Assembly: GCF_014873535.1 (NCBI RefSeq)
Contig: NZ_JADBEF010000001.1
Coordinates: forward strand, 8,804,001-8,868,000
Direction of reading: 5' to 3'
From: Nonomuraea africana
Lineage (GTDB): Bacteria > Actinomycetota > Actinomycetes > Streptosporangiales > Streptosporangiaceae
Length of the DNA stretch: 64,000 nucleotides
The notes below the pieces were generated by a model that did no database searches, was not told the origin of the DNA, and saw only the letters and a list, made by a program, of their open reading frames with translations. Below are positions 55,169-64,000 of the stretch, piece by piece; within the stretch, counting starts at the first letter, position 1; every line of letters begins with the position of its first letter. The translations under genes were made by a program, and so were the position numbers.

Positions 55169-55782
55169 TGGTTCTCTCTCCTTGAATCGGCCGCCGCGGG
55201 GGCGGGGGAAGGGGCCGGAGGCTCGGGCAGCGCGTCGTAGTCGACCAGCCCCGTGCTCTCCAGCAGCGTCATGTGCCTGAGCACGAACGCGTTGGCCTTC
55301 TGGGCGAACCTTCTGATCTCGTCGTTGCGGGTGCCCGCCCTGACCAGCGCGATCACGCTGAAGACCTTGCCGTGCGCGGCCCTCAGCAGGTTGGCGAAGT
55401 CCCTGTCGTAGGCGGCGCCGCTCTTGGTCGACAGCTGGGCCATCCAGCGCTGCTGGTCGGCCGTGGGCTGGCTGGGCAGGACCACGCCGAGGCGGGAGGC
55501 GACCGCGATCACCTCCTCATCGAGCTTGAGGTGGTCCTCGACCAGGTGCCTGCCGACCTCCTTGACGCGCCGGCTGAGCGCGCGTTGCTGGGCCTGCTGG
55601 CCGGTGGGGATCTCCCAGAGGCCCGCCTGCCGTACCTTGATCAGGAGATCCTGGTCGGAGGTGGTCGGGGCGGCCGTGGAGGGCACGGCGACCGGTCCTG
55701 GCAGGACCAGCAGCACCGTGACCGCGGCCGCCACGAGGAAGCCGCCGAGCAGGAGCACCTCTCCGGACAGAAGCCTGCGCAT
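55165..55782 (-). CDS. DUF4142 domain-containing exported protein
   Basis: A protein of about 205 residues with an N-terminal membrane or signal segment (LLLGGFLVAAAVTVLLVL) and a ferritin-like DUF4142 helical domain (DQDLLIKVRQAGLWEIPTGQQAQQRAL, VKEVGRHLVEDHLKLDEEVI, FANLLRAAHGKVFSVIALVRAGT). The start is unclear (ATG 55782 or GTG 55818); neither has a clear Shine-Dalgarno. Stop and DUF1996 start overlap as GTGA. Confidence 0.83.
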   Translation of the reverse strand: MRRLLSGEVLLLGGFLVAAAVTVLLVLPGPVAVPSTAAPTTSDQDLLIKVRQAGLWEIPTGQQAQQRALSRRVKEVGRHLVEDHLKLDEEVIAVASRLGVVLPSQPTADQQRWMAQLSTKSGAAYDRDFANLLRAAHGKVFSVIALVRAGTRNDEIRRFAQKANAFVLRHMTLLESTGLVDYDALPEPPAPSPAPAAADSRRENQ

Positions 55783-55833
55783 GGTCGGAGGTACGCGGCC
55801 GTGAGTGGCGAGGTTCACGGCAAGTAACGAGAT

Positions 55834-55879
55834 AGTCAGAAATGACTGGAGTTATCGGAGTGACTGCCGAGCCGATAAC
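55834..55879. promoter_or_regulatory. paired inverted repeats upstream of the sigma factor gene
   Basis: AGTCA-GAAA-TGACT (55834-55847) is followed by GTTATCGG (55851-55858) and its exact complement CCGATAAC (55872-55879), just before the sigma factor start. They are likely regulator sites or leader hairpins for one of the divergent units. Confidence 0.45.
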
Positions 55880-55891
55880 GAAGGTGTAAAG

Positions 55892-56422
55892 ATGTGCCCC
55901 GTGCTAGGTCACCTCGACGACATGGAGCACCGAATACAGGCGCTCTATGAGCAGTTCGGCGGGCCTTTGCTCCGCCACGTGCGCAAGACCACAGGCAACG
56001 ATCTGCAGTGGGCCGAGGATGTCGTGCAGGAGACGATGGTCAGGGCCTGGCGTCATTCCGACCGACTGCAGTGGGAGCCCGGCCTTGTCTGGGCGTGGCT
56101 GCTGACCGTGGCCCGCCGCATCGTGATCGACGGCAGACGCCGAAGGAGTGCCCGGCCGCGTGAGGTCGAGCCGCCCGAGGCGGACACCGTCCCCGTCCCC
56201 GACGGCTGTGATCGGGCGTTGTCGGCGATCGTCGTCGCCGACGCCCTGCGAAGCCTGTCGCGGGAACACCGCGAAGTCATCGAGCAGACTTATCTCAGGG
56301 ACCGTACGATTGGTGAGGCGGCGGAGATTCTGGGGATCCCGCCGGGCACGGTGAAGTCCAGGCTCTACTACGGGATCAGGGCTCTGCGTGGGCTGCTGCG
56401 GGACAAGGGGGTTGCCGGCTGA
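55892..56422 (+). CDS. ECF-type sigma-70 factor (SigL-like)
   Basis: A 176-residue ECF sigma factor. Region 2 is at about 15-80 (YEQFGGPLLRHVRKTTG, WAEDVVQETMVRAWRH) and region 4 at about 115-170 (ALRSLSREHREVIEQTYLRDRTIGEAAEILGIPPGTVKSRLYYGIRALR). ATG 55892 is set by family length. The stop overlaps the anti-sigma start (TGATG). The activating signal is unknown. Confidence 0.93.
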   Translation: MCPVLGHLDDMEHRIQALYEQFGGPLLRHVRKTTGNDLQWAEDVVQETMVRAWRHSDRLQWEPGLVWAWLLTVARRIVIDGRRRRSARPREVEPPEADTVPVPDGCDRALSAIVVADALRSLSREHREVIEQTYLRDRTIGEAAEILGIPPGTVKSRLYYGIRALRGLLRDKGVAG

Positions 56423-56622
56423 TGCATCCTGAGGTGGCTGCCTACGTGCTCGGAGTCCTCGACGAGGCCGACCTCCAGGCGTTCGAACGCCACCTCGACT
56501 CGTGCGAGCGGTGCCAGAGCGAGCTCAAGGAGCTCCAGGAGGTGCCCGCCCTTCTCGACGACCTCAAGCTCCAGACCTCGGCGTCAGAGGATGACGACCC
56601 CCCGATCTCCATGTCACGTTGA
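56422..56622 (+). CDS. small zinc-binding anti-sigma factor
   Basis: A 66-residue protein with the zf-HC2 ZAS motif H24-x3-C28-x2-C31 (HLDSCERC) and little else. Most ZAS anti-sigma factors have a further membrane or sensor domain, which is missing here, so it should be a soluble binder. It is coupled to the sigma gene. Confidence 0.85.
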   Translation: MHPEVAAYVLGVLDEADLQAFERHLDSCERCQSELKELQEVPALLDDLKLQTSASEDDDPPISMSR

Positions 56623-56712
56623 CGTACGTGTGCTTTTCGGGTGATATCGGGTACGTCCGGTCAACGAGGACCGGGCTATTGGGGGAGGTGCCCGGTGGTG
56701 GGGACAGGAGCC

Positions 56713-57492
56713 ATGCCTCCCGACCGACGTTTCGGCGAGGAAGGTGCCCGCCTTTCTTATGGCGGTTATCTCCGCCTGCCGCAACTGCTCGCCCAGCAGG
56801 AGCCCGAGTCCTCGGCGCCCGACGAGTTGCTGTTCATCACCGTCCACCAGGTCTACGAGCTGTGGTTCAAGCTGCTGCTCCACGAGCTGGAGAGCGCCCG
56901 CGAGGCGATGGCCGCCGGTGAGCTGTGGAAGGCCAGGCACCTGTTCAGGCGCGTCCACGCGGTCGAACGCGTGCTCGTCCAGCAGGTGGAGGTGCTGGAG
57001 ACGATGACTCCCCAGGACTTCCTCGAGTTCCGCGCGAAGCTGGCGCCCGCCAGCGGCTTCCAGTCGGTGCAGTTCCGCGAGCTGGAGTTCCTGTCGGGAG
57101 CCAAGGACCCCCGCTATCTCCACCGCGTGCGCAACGCCAGCGAGGACGAACTCGCCAGCCTGCGCAGGCGTCTGGAGGAGCCAACCCTGTGGGATGCTTA
57201 TCTCACCGCCCTCTCTCAGCGTGGCCTCCCGATCTCAGACGACGAGATCATGACCTCGCTGCTGGCCGTGGCGAGGGACCGCGGGGCGTACGACGACCTG
57301 TGGCAACTGGCCGAAGATCTGCTGACGCACGACGAGACGTGCGCCCTGTGGCGGATGCGTCACGTGCAGATGGTCGAACGGCAGATCGGCACCAAGTCGG
57401 GCACCGGCGGCTCGACGGGCGCGCCGTACCTCAGGGAACGCACGCACCTGCACTACTTCCCCCTGCTGTGGGAACTAAGAGGCTGGCTGTGA
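56713..57492 (+). CDS. kynA: tryptophan 2,3-dioxygenase
   Basis: A 259-residue TDO. Key motifs are FITVHQVYELWFKLLLHELE (distal His H45), ASGFQSVQFRELEFLSG, and the heme-proximal His in MRHVQMVERQIGTKSGTGGSTGAPYL. It opens the kynurenine pathway using O2. ATG 56713 follows GGAG. No other kynurenine gene is adjacent; the stop is overlapped by a GTG that could start the glutamate dehydrogenase gene. Confidence 0.92.
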   Translation: MPPDRRFGEEGARLSYGGYLRLPQLLAQQEPESSAPDELLFITVHQVYELWFKLLLHELESAREAMAAGELWKARHLFRRVHAVERVLVQQVEVLETMTPQDFLEFRAKLAPASGFQSVQFRELEFLSGAKDPRYLHRVRNASEDELASLRRRLEEPTLWDAYLTALSQRGLPISDDEIMTSLLAVARDRGAYDDLWQLAEDLLTHDETCALWRMRHVQMVERQIGTKSGTGGSTGAPYLRERTHLHYFPLLWELRGWL

Positions 57493-57536
57493 CCAGCATC
57501 CAATATGGCAAACCCTCACAAAGGAGTGAGAGCGAC

Positions 57537-60500
57537 ATGCCGCTCGACGAGGCCAAGGACGAGTTGCTCCAGAACGCGGCGCGGATCGGCGCCACGGGCA
57601 GCGACCACGCGAGCCCCGAGGAGGCTCTGGCCTACCTGCGCGTCTACTACCGGCACGTCGCGGCCGAGGACCTCCTCGACCGCGATCCCGTGGACGTGTA
57701 CGGCCCCGCGATGTCGCACCGGCAGCTGGCCGAGGTGCGCCCGCAGGGCAGGGCGGTGGTGAGGGCGTACACGCCCACTGCCGATGAGCACGGCTGGGAC
57801 CCGGGCCACTCCGTCATCGAGGTGGTCACCGACGACATGCCCTTCCTGGTCGACTCGGTGACGATGGAGCTCGACAGGCACGGCATCGGCATCCATCTGA
57901 TCGTCCACCCGCAGATTCGGCTGCGCCGCGACATGACCGGCCGGATCCTCAGCCGTGAACAAGAGGACATCACGGGGATGATGCTGGTCGAGTCGTGGAT
58001 ACACATCGAGGTCGACCGGCAGGCCGATCCCGCGGTGCTCCGGTCGGTCGAGACCGACCTGCAGCGGGTGCTGTCCGACGTGCGGCACGCGGTCGAGGAC
58101 TTCGCCAAGATGCGGGCGCTTGCCGTACAGACCGCTGAGGACCTGTCGATGAACCCGCCGCCGCTGGAGCCCGCGGAGGTCGAGGACAGCCTCGACCTGC
58201 TGCGCTGGCTGGCCGACGGGCACTTCACCTTCCTCGGCTACAGGGAGTACCTGCTGGAGGAGAGCGAGGAGGGTGACGTGCTGCGCGGTGTGCCGGGCGC
58301 GGCGCTCGGCATCCTGCGCGCCGACAAGCCAGGCTCGGAGAGCTTCTCCTCGCTGCCGCCCGAGGTGCGGGCCAAGGCCAGGGAGAAGCAGCTGCTGATC
58401 ATCACCAAGGCCAACTCGCGCGCGACCGTGCACCGGCCGGCCTACCTCGACTACGTCGGGGTCAAGATGTTCTCGCCGGAGGGCGAGGTGATCGGTGAGC
58501 GGCGCTTCCTCGGCCTGTTCACCCACGTCGCCTACAACGAGTCGATCTCCAGGATCCCCGTGGTGCGGCGCAAGCTCGCCGAGGTGCTCGACCAGGCGGG
58601 GCTGACCGCCGAGAGCCACGACGGCAAGGATCTGATCGAGATCCTCGAGACCTACCCGCGCGGCGAGCTGTTCCAGACGCCGGTGGACGAGCTGGTGCCG
58701 ATCGCGCTCGGCGTGCTGCGGCTGCGCGAGCGCAAGAAGGTCAAGCTGTTCCTGCGCCGCGACGACTACGGCCGCTACATCTCCTGCCTGGTCTACCTGC
58801 CGCGCGACCGCTACACCACCAAGATCCGGCTGAAGATGCAGGACATCCTGCTCAAGGCCCTCGGCGGCACCTCGCTCGACTACAGCGCGATGATCGGCGA
58901 GTCGACGCTGGCCCGGCTGCACGTGGTCGTCAGGGGCGAGCGCGGCAAGCCGCTGCCCCAGCACGGCGTCGACGTCGACGAGCTGGAGGCCCGCCTCGCC
59001 GCGGTCACCAGGTCGTGGGAGGACGACCTGGCCGCCGCGATCGGCGAGATGGCCACGGAGGAGGAGAGCCCCGCGCTCGTCCGGCGCTACCAGTCGGCCT
59101 TCCCCGAGGGGTACAAGGCCGACTTCCCGCCCAAGGTGGCCGTGGTCGACCTGCGCCGCCTGGAGGAACTGATCGGCAAGGGCGCGGACGAGATCGGCAT
59201 CAACCTCTACGAGCCGTACGACGCCGCCGAGGGGGAGCGGCGGCTGAAGATCTACAAGCTCGACTCGCCGATCTCGCTGTCCCACGTGCTGCCGCTCATC
59301 CAGCGGCTCGGCGTCGAGGTCGTGGACGAGCGGCCGTACGAGATCGACCGCGACAACGACCCCGGCACCAAGAACGCCTGGATCTACGACTTCGGGCTGC
59401 GCTACACGCCGTCGGCCGAGGTCGACCGCAACGACTTCAAGCGGCTCTTCCAGGAGGCGCTCGGCGCGCTGTGGACCGGCGAGGTGCAGGCCGACAACTT
59501 CAACGCTCTCGTCCTGGCCGCCGGGCTGACCTGGGAGCAGGTGGAGATCCTGCGGGTCTACGCCAAGTACCTGCGCCAGGCGGGCAGCACCTTCAGCCAG
59601 CGCTACATGGAGCGGGTGCTGCTCGGCAACGTCCGGCTGTCGCGGCTGCTGGTGCGGCTGTTCGAGGCCAGGCTCGACCCGAGGCGCTCCGACGAGCTGC
59701 GCGCCGACCTGGGCGAGGCGCTCAACGAGGAGATCCTCGGCGCGCTCGACGAGGTCGCCTCGCTCGACGAGGACCGGATCCTGCGGGCCTACCTGGAGAT
59801 GATCCAGGCGACGCTGCGGACGAACTACTACCAGCTCGGGGCGGACGGGCGGCGCAAGCCGTACATCTCGCTGAAGTTCGACCCGCAGGCGATCAGCGTG
59901 CTGCCGCTGCCCCGCCCGCGCTACGAGATCTTCGTGTACTCACCGCGGGTCGAGGGCGTGCACCTGCGCTTCGGCAAGGTGGCGCGCGGCGGCCTGCGCT
60001 GGTCGGACCGCATGGAGGACTTCCGCACCGAGATCCTCGGGCTGGTCAAGGCGCAGATGGTGAAGAACACCGTCATCGTGCCGACCGGCTCGAAGGGCGG
60101 CTTCGTGGTGAAGCGCCCGCCTGCCTCCGGCAGCCGCGAGGAGGTCATGGCCGAGGGCGTCGCCTGCTACCGGATGTTCATCTCCGGCCTGCTCGACCTC
60201 ACCGACAACCTGGTCGACGGCCGCGTGGTGCCGCCCAAGGACGTCGTACGGCACGACGGCGACGACACCTACCTCGTCGTCGCGGCCGACAAGGGCACCG
60301 CGACCTTCTCCGACATCGCCAACAGCGTCTCCAAGGAGTACGGCTTCTGGCTGGGCGACGCCTTCGCCTCGGGCGGCTCCATCGGCTACGACCACAAGGC
60401 GATGGGCATCACCGCCCGCGGCGCGTGGGAGTCGGTGAAGTACCACTTCCGCACGATCGGCGTCGACGTCCAGGCCACGGACTTCACCGTGGCCGGCATC

Positions 60501-62411
60501 GGCGACATGTCGGGTGACGTGTTCGGCAACGGCATGCTGCTGTCGCAGCACATCCGCCTGGTCGCCGCCTTCGACCACCGCCACATCTTCGTCGACCCCG
60601 ACCCCGACGCGAGCGCCTCCTTCGCCGAGCGGCAGCGGCTGTTCGCGCTGCCGCGCAGCTCGTGGGCCGACTACGCGCCGGACCTGATCTCCGCCGGCGG
60701 CGGCGTCTTCTCGCGCGCCGCCAAGTCGATCCCGATCACGCCGCAGATGCGGGCCGCCCTGGGGATCTCGGCCGACGTCACGGCACTGCAGCCCAACGAG
60801 CTGATCAGCGCCATCCTGCGCGCACCCGTCGACCTGCTCTGGAACGGCGGCATCGGCACCTACGTCAAGGCCTCGTCCGAGTCCAACGCCGACGTCGGTG
60901 ACAAGGCCAACGACGCGCTGCGCGTCAACGCGGCCGACCTGCGCTGCAAGGTGATCGGCGAGGGCGGCAACCTGGGCTTCACCCAGCTGGCCCGCATCGA
61001 GTTCGCGCTGAACGGCGGGCTGGTCAACACCGACTTCATCGACAACTCGGCAGGCGTCGACACCTCCGACCACGAGGTGAACATCAAGATCCTGCTCGAC
61101 CAGGTGGTCCGCGACGGCGAGCTCACCGACAAGCAGCGCAACCAGGTCTTCACCTCCATGACCGACGAGGTCGCCGACCTGGTGCTGCGCGACAACTACG
61201 CGCAGAACGTGGTGCTCGCCGCGGCCCGCGCGCAGGCGCCGGAGATGCTCCACATCCACGCCCGGTACCTGCGCCGCCTCGAACGCGAGGGGCTGGTCAA
61301 CAGGGATCTGGAGTTCCTGCCGTCGGACAAGACGCTCGCCGAGCGCCGTCAGGCGGGCATCGGGCTGACCGCGCCCGAGTTCTCCGTCCTGCTGGCCTAC
61401 ACCAAGCTGGTGGTCGACGCCGAGGTGCTCGGCTCCGACCTGCCGGACGACCCGTACCTGGCCTCCTGGCTGGTGTCCTACTTCCCCTCGGCCCTGCGCG
61501 AGCGCTTCCGCACCTACATGGACGCCCACCCGCTGCGCCGCGAGATCATCACCACCTGCGTGGTGAACGAGCTCGTCAACTCCACGGGCACCACGTTCAT
61601 GTTCCGCTTCGGCGAGGAGACCGGCGCCTCCTCCCAGGACATCGCGCGGGCCTACCTGGTCACCAGGGAGGTCTTCGACCTGCCCAGCTTCACCAAGGGC
61701 GTGGAGTCCCTGGACAACAAGGTCGACACCCGCACCCAGCTCGCCATGCTGCTGGAGTCGCGCAAGCTGGCCGAACGGGGCACCCGCTGGCTGCTCGGCA
61801 ACCGGCGCCCGCCGCTCGATCTGGCCGGATCGGTGAGCTTCTTCGTGAAGGGCGTCAACGGCCTGCTCACCCACCTGCCGAAGATGCTGACCGGGCCCGA
61901 CCTGGCCGCCTACGAGGACCGTCGCGACAGCTTCATCGCCCGTGGCGTGCCCGCGGAGCTGGCCGAGCGGGCCGCGGCCATGGTGCCCGCCTACTCCACC
62001 TTCGACCTGGTGGAGATCTCCTCGCTCACGGGCCGTCCGGTCAACGAGGTCGCCGAGGTCTACTTCGACCTCGCCGACCGGCTCCAGCTCGCGAGGCTGC
62101 GGGAGCGCGTCATCGCGCTGCCGCGCGACAACCGCTGGAACTCCATGGCGCGCTCGTCGCTGCGCGACGACCTCTACTCGGCGCACGCCTCGCTCACGCG
62201 TGACGTGCTGGCCCACAGCTCGCCGGGGAGCTCGCCGGAGGAGCGGCTGGCCACGTGGACCGAGGGCAACTCGGCGGCGGTCTCCAGGGCCCGCCAGACG
62301 CTGTCGGAGATCTGGGAGAGCGACAACTTCGACCTCGCGACGCTGTCGGTGGCCCTCCGCGCGATCCGCACCCTGGTCGCCACCAGCAACCTGCCCCACA
62401 CGGAGCGGTAA
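57537..62411 (+). CDS. NAD-specific glutamate dehydrogenase, 180-kDa GDH2 class
   Basis: A protein of about 1624 residues of the large GDH class first described in Streptomyces clavuligerus. The N-terminal half has ACT-like regulatory regions and the catalytic centre lies around residues 820-1250 (RYEIFVYSPRVEGVHLRFGKVARGGLRWSDR, PTGSKGGFVVKRPP, GDMSGDVFGNGMLLS). It deaminates glutamate to 2-oxoglutarate. GTG 57489 overlaps the kynA stop and is an alternative start; ATG 57537 follows AAGGAG with long spacing. A terminator follows. Confidence 0.95.
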   Translation: MPLDEAKDELLQNAARIGATGSDHASPEEALAYLRVYYRHVAAEDLLDRDPVDVYGPAMSHRQLAEVRPQGRAVVRAYTPTADEHGWDPGHSVIEVVTDDMPFLVDSVTMELDRHGIGIHLIVHPQIRLRRDMTGRILSREQEDITGMMLVESWIHIEVDRQADPAVLRSVETDLQRVLSDVRHAVEDFAKMRALAVQTAEDLSMNPPPLEPAEVEDSLDLLRWLADGHFTFLGYREYLLEESEEGDVLRGVPGAALGILRADKPGSESFSSLPPEVRAKAREKQLLIITKANSRATVHRPAYLDYVGVKMFSPEGEVIGERRFLGLFTHVAYNESISRIPVVRRKLAEVLDQAGLTAESHDGKDLIEILETYPRGELFQTPVDELVPIALGVLRLRERKKVKLFLRRDDYGRYISCLVYLPRDRYTTKIRLKMQDILLKALGGTSLDYSAMIGESTLARLHVVVRGERGKPLPQHGVDVDELEARLAAVTRSWEDDLAAAIGEMATEEESPALVRRYQSAFPEGYKADFPPKVAVVDLRRLEELIGKGADEIGINLYEPYDAAEGERRLKIYKLDSPISLSHVLPLIQRLGVEVVDERPYEIDRDNDPGTKNAWIYDFGLRYTPSAEVDRNDFKRLFQEALGALWTGEVQADNFNALVLAAGLTWEQVEILRVYAKYLRQAGSTFSQRYMERVLLGNVRLSRLLVRLFEARLDPRRSDELRADLGEALNEEILGALDEVASLDEDRILRAYLEMIQATLRTNYYQLGADGRRKPYISLKFDPQAISVLPLPRPRYEIFVYSPRVEGVHLRFGKVARGGLRWSDRMEDFRTEILGLVKAQMVKNTVIVPTGSKGGFVVKRPPASGSREEVMAEGVACYRMFISGLLDLTDNLVDGRVVPPKDVVRHDGDDTYLVVAADKGTATFSDIANSVSKEYGFWLGDAFASGGSIGYDHKAMGITARGAWESVKYHFRTIGVDVQATDFTVAGIGDMSGDVFGNGMLLSQHIRLVAAFDHRHIFVDPDPDASASFAERQRLFALPRSSWADYAPDLISAGGGVFSRAAKSIPITPQMRAALGISADVTALQPNELISAILRAPVDLLWNGGIGTYVKASSESNADVGDKANDALRVNAADLRCKVIGEGGNLGFTQLARIEFALNGGLVNTDFIDNSAGVDTSDHEVNIKILLDQVVRDGELTDKQRNQVFTSMTDEVADLVLRDNYAQNVVLAAARAQAPEMLHIHARYLRRLEREGLVNRDLEFLPSDKTLAERRQAGIGLTAPEFSVLLAYTKLVVDAEVLGSDLPDDPYLASWLVSYFPSALRERFRTYMDAHPLRREIITTCVVNELVNSTGTTFMFRFGEETGASSQDIARAYLVTREVFDLPSFTKGVESLDNKVDTRTQLAMLLESRKLAERGTRWLLGNRRPPLDLAGSVSFFVKGVNGLLTHLPKMLTGPDLAAYEDRRDSFIARGVPAELAERAAAMVPAYSTFDLVEISSLTGRPVNEVAEVYFDLADRLQLARLRERVIALPRDNRWNSMARSSLRDDLYSAHASLTRDVLAHSSPGSSPEERLATWTEGNSAAVSRARQTLSEIWESDNFDLATLSVALRAIRTLVATSNLPHTER

Positions 62412-62421
62412 CGAGCCGCCG

Positions 62422-62451
62422 CCCGGGACGCACCACCCGCGTCCCGGGTTT
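62422..62451 (+). terminator. terminator of the glutamate dehydrogenase gene
   Basis: Perfect 10-bp stem CCCGGGACGC / GCGTCCCGGG with a 7-nt loop, followed by TTT. Confidence 0.8.
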
Positions 62452-62466
62452 CCGGGGCCTAGCTAT

Positions 62467-62530
62467 TCAAGTTTGACCAGTAGCGCGGGGAGGGCTAGCC
62501 TGAATGCCCAGTAGTCAAATTTGACCACTA
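62467..62530 (+). promoter_or_regulatory. promoter and repressor operators of the DrrAB-type exporter
   Basis: TTGACC (62473-62478) and TAGCCT (62496-62501) are 17 bp apart. Two copies of a TCAARTTTGACCAxTAG-type motif flank this promoter: one overlaps the -35 box (62467-62482) and the other (perfect 12-bp palindrome GTCAAATTTGAC 62514-62525, plus CACTAG) lies just past the expected transcription start. This arrangement fits a TetR- or MarR-type repressor. Confidence 0.75.
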
Positions 62531-62545
62531 GTCCCGGGAGGGTGT

Positions 62546-63511
62546 GTGGCAGGTCGGGAGCAAGCGATCATCGCGGAAGGACTCCGGAAGACCTACGGCG
62601 CGAAGAAGGCCCTGAACGGCCTGAACATGACTGTGCCGAGCGGCACGGTGCACGGCGTGCTCGGCCCCAACGGCGCCGGCAAGACGACGTTCGTCCGCAC
62701 CCTCGCCACCCTGCTGCGGGTGGAGGGCGGGCGGGCGCAGGTGGCCGGGATCGACGTCGCCCGGCACCCGGACGAGGTGCGCAGGCGGATCGGACTGCTC
62801 GGACAGGCCGCCGCGCTGGACGAGGACCTGTCGGGCCGGCAGAACCTCGAGCTGTTCGGCCGCCTCCACCACCTCGGCGCGCGCCGGGCGGCCGCTCGGG
62901 CCGGCGAGCTGCTGGAGCGGTTCGGTCTCGCCGACACCGGCCGCAAACCCGTCAAGGCCTACAGCGGCGGCATGCGGCGCCGTCTCGACCTGGCGGTCTC
63001 GCTCATTATCCACCCGCAGATCCTGTTCCTGGACGAGCCGACCGCGGGCCTGGACCCGCGGGGCCGTACCGAGGTGTGGAACGCGGTGCGCTCGCTGGTC
63101 GGGGGCGGCACGACCGTCCTGCTGACCACCCAGTACCTGGAGGAGGCCGACCAGCTCGCCGACCGGATCTCGCTGATCGACAGCGGCCGGGTGATCGCCG
63201 ACGGCACCGCCGACGAGCTCAAGGCGAAGGTGGGCGGCGACCGGATCGAGGTGGTCGTGCACGACGCGGGACAGGTGGCGGCCGCGGCCGCCGTGCTGGC
63301 CGGGATCCCCGGCGTCGGGGCGGTGGACCGCGACGAGGACGGCCGCAGGGTCAGCGCGCCGGTCGCCGACCGGATGGGCGCGCTGACCCGCGTCGTGCGC
63401 ACGCTGGAGGACGCCGGCATCGAGGTCGAGGACCTGGCGGTGCGGCGCCCGACTCTGGACGAGGTGTTCATGCAGTTGACCGGCGGCGACCACGAGGAGG
63501 AGTCCGCATGA
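62546..63511 (+). CDS. ABC transporter ATP-binding protein, DrrA (daunorubicin-resistance) family
   Basis: A 321-residue ATPase with Walker [11 protein letters not shown]-loop, signature [11 protein letters not shown], Walker [13 protein letters not shown] and the DrrA-type C-terminal domain ([13 protein letters not shown]). It powers a drug or metabolite exporter with the next gene. GTG 62546 has GGGAGGG 4-10 nt upstream. The stop overlaps the permease start (ATGA). Confidence 0.93.
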   Translation: MAGREQAIIAEGLRKTYGAKKALNGLNMTVPSGTVHGVLGPNGAGKTTFVRTLATLLRVEGGRAQVAGIDVARHPDEVRRRIGLLGQAAALDEDLSGRQNLELFGRLHHLGARRAAARAGELLERFGLADTGRKPVKAYSGGMRRRLDLAVSLIIHPQILFLDEPTAGLDPRGRTEVWNAVRSLVGGGTTVLLTTQYLEEADQLADRISLIDSGRVIADGTADELKAKVGGDRIEVVVHDAGQVAAAAAVLAGIPGVGAVDRDEDGRRVSAPVADRMGALTRVVRTLEDAGIEVEDLAVRRPTLDEVFMQLTGGDHEEESA

Positions 63512-64000
63512 CGACGACCGCGGTGCCGGCGCGGCCCACCGGAGGGGGCGCCGGCTGGTGGCTGGCCGACTCCTGGACCATGACGCGGCGTGAGCTGGCC
63601 CGCTGGGCGCGCCAGCCCGCGCGGGTGGCGATCGGCCTGACCTTCCCGGTGATGATGCTGGTGATGTTCGCCTACTTCATCGGCGGCGGCATGCGGGTCG
63701 CCGGGGGCGGCGACTACAAGGAGTTCCTGGTTCCCGGCATGCTCGTGCTCACCATGGCCTTCGGTCTTGAAGGCACGATGACCGCGATCACCCAGGACCT
63801 CAACAAGGGCGTCATCGACCGCTTCCGCTCCATGCCCATGGCGCCGTCGGCGGTCCTGGTCGGCCGCAGCCTCGCGGACATGCTCGAATCGGTGGTCAGC
63901 GTGCTGATCGTGATCGGCGCCGGCCTCGCGATCGGCTGGCGCTGGCACGGCTCCTTCGCCGCGGCCCTCGGCGCGGTCGGTCTGCTGCTCCTGCTGCGCT
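63508..64000 (+). CDS. ABC-2 type permease (DrrB-like), truncated by window end
   Basis: The first 164 codons of an ABC-2 permease: cytosolic start, TM helix at about 45-65 ([20 protein letters not shown]), the [18 protein letters not shown] motif and [22 protein letters not shown] typical of DrrB proteins. It continues past 64000. Confidence 0.9.
   Translation, partial: MTTTAVPARPTGGGAGWWLADSWTMTRRELARWARQPARVAIGLTFPVMMLVMFAYFIGGGMRVAGGGDYKEFLVPGMLVLTMAFGLEGTMTAITQDLNKGVIDRFRSMPMAPSAVLVGRSLADMLESVVSVLIVIGAGLAIGWRWHGSFAAALGAVGLLLLLR

Noticed and set aside
59940-62399. Long open frame antisense to the glutamate dehydrogenase gene
   Set aside because: Codon-phase artefact of a high-GC gene; no protein motifs.

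Overview
The window is high-GC, gene-dense DNA from a filamentous-type actinomycete. The gene order mtrA-mtrB-lpqB-comF-hpf-(response regulator)-secA, an Rv3235-family gene and a DasR/GlcNAc phosphotransferase (PTS) locus are typical of the class. Protein style suggests Streptosporangiales (Nonomuraea/Streptosporangium-like); the order-level call is inference. No rRNA, tRNA, CRISPR array, transposase or prophage was seen.

Layout. 1-9.5 kb: small secreted or soluble proteins, then a tightly overlapped minus-strand operon (membrane protein, DUF4129, DUF4350, MoxR ATPase, DUF58) diverging from mtrA; SpoIIM and RDD membrane proteins lie beside it. 9.6-22.6 kb: the conserved mtrAB-lpqB / comF / hpf / response regulator / secA block, interrupted by a minus-strand YcaQ-type DNA glycosylase carrying a roughly 180-residue low-complexity insertion. 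22.9-29.0 kb: a sugar-uptake locus with a secreted BNR-propeller protein (possible polysaccharide lyase), an ABC importer and an IclR regulator; the binding-protein gene is followed by nine exact 17-bp tandem hairpin units. 29.1-39.3 kb: a complete GlcNAc-type PTS (two EIIC, one EIIB, EIIA, HPr, EI), DasR-like regulator, SIS-domain sugar isomerase and secreted GH3 hexosaminidase, with dre-like DasR sites in front of the SIS and ptsH genes. 39.4-42.0 kb: three HAD phosphatase-like genes and a DUF6912 gene.

42.0-43.7 kb is an accessory patch between two convergent genes. It is bounded by about 130-bp inverted repeats, holds a HigB-like toxin and XRE antitoxin, and contains a degenerate copy of part of the neighbouring HAD gene. 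43.7-47.2 kb: a penicillin-binding protein with a MecA_N-like domain, a divergent LysR regulator and a class-A-beta-lactamase-like protein without a signal peptide. 47.2-62.4 kb: acetoacetyl-CoA synthetase, GNAT, Tat-exported FAD oxidase, a NuoF-like/ferredoxin fusion with a membrane cytochrome-like partner, DUF1996 and DUF4142 exported proteins, an ECF sigma factor with a tiny zinc anti-sigma protein, tryptophan 2,3-dioxygenase and a giant NAD-glutamate dehydrogenase. The window ends inside a DrrAB-type ABC exporter whose promoter is flanked by candidate repressor operators.

Two themes recur. Operons are packed with 4-bp ATGA/GTGA start-stop overlaps. Intergenic regions are unusually rich in short tandem repeats and strong hairpins.
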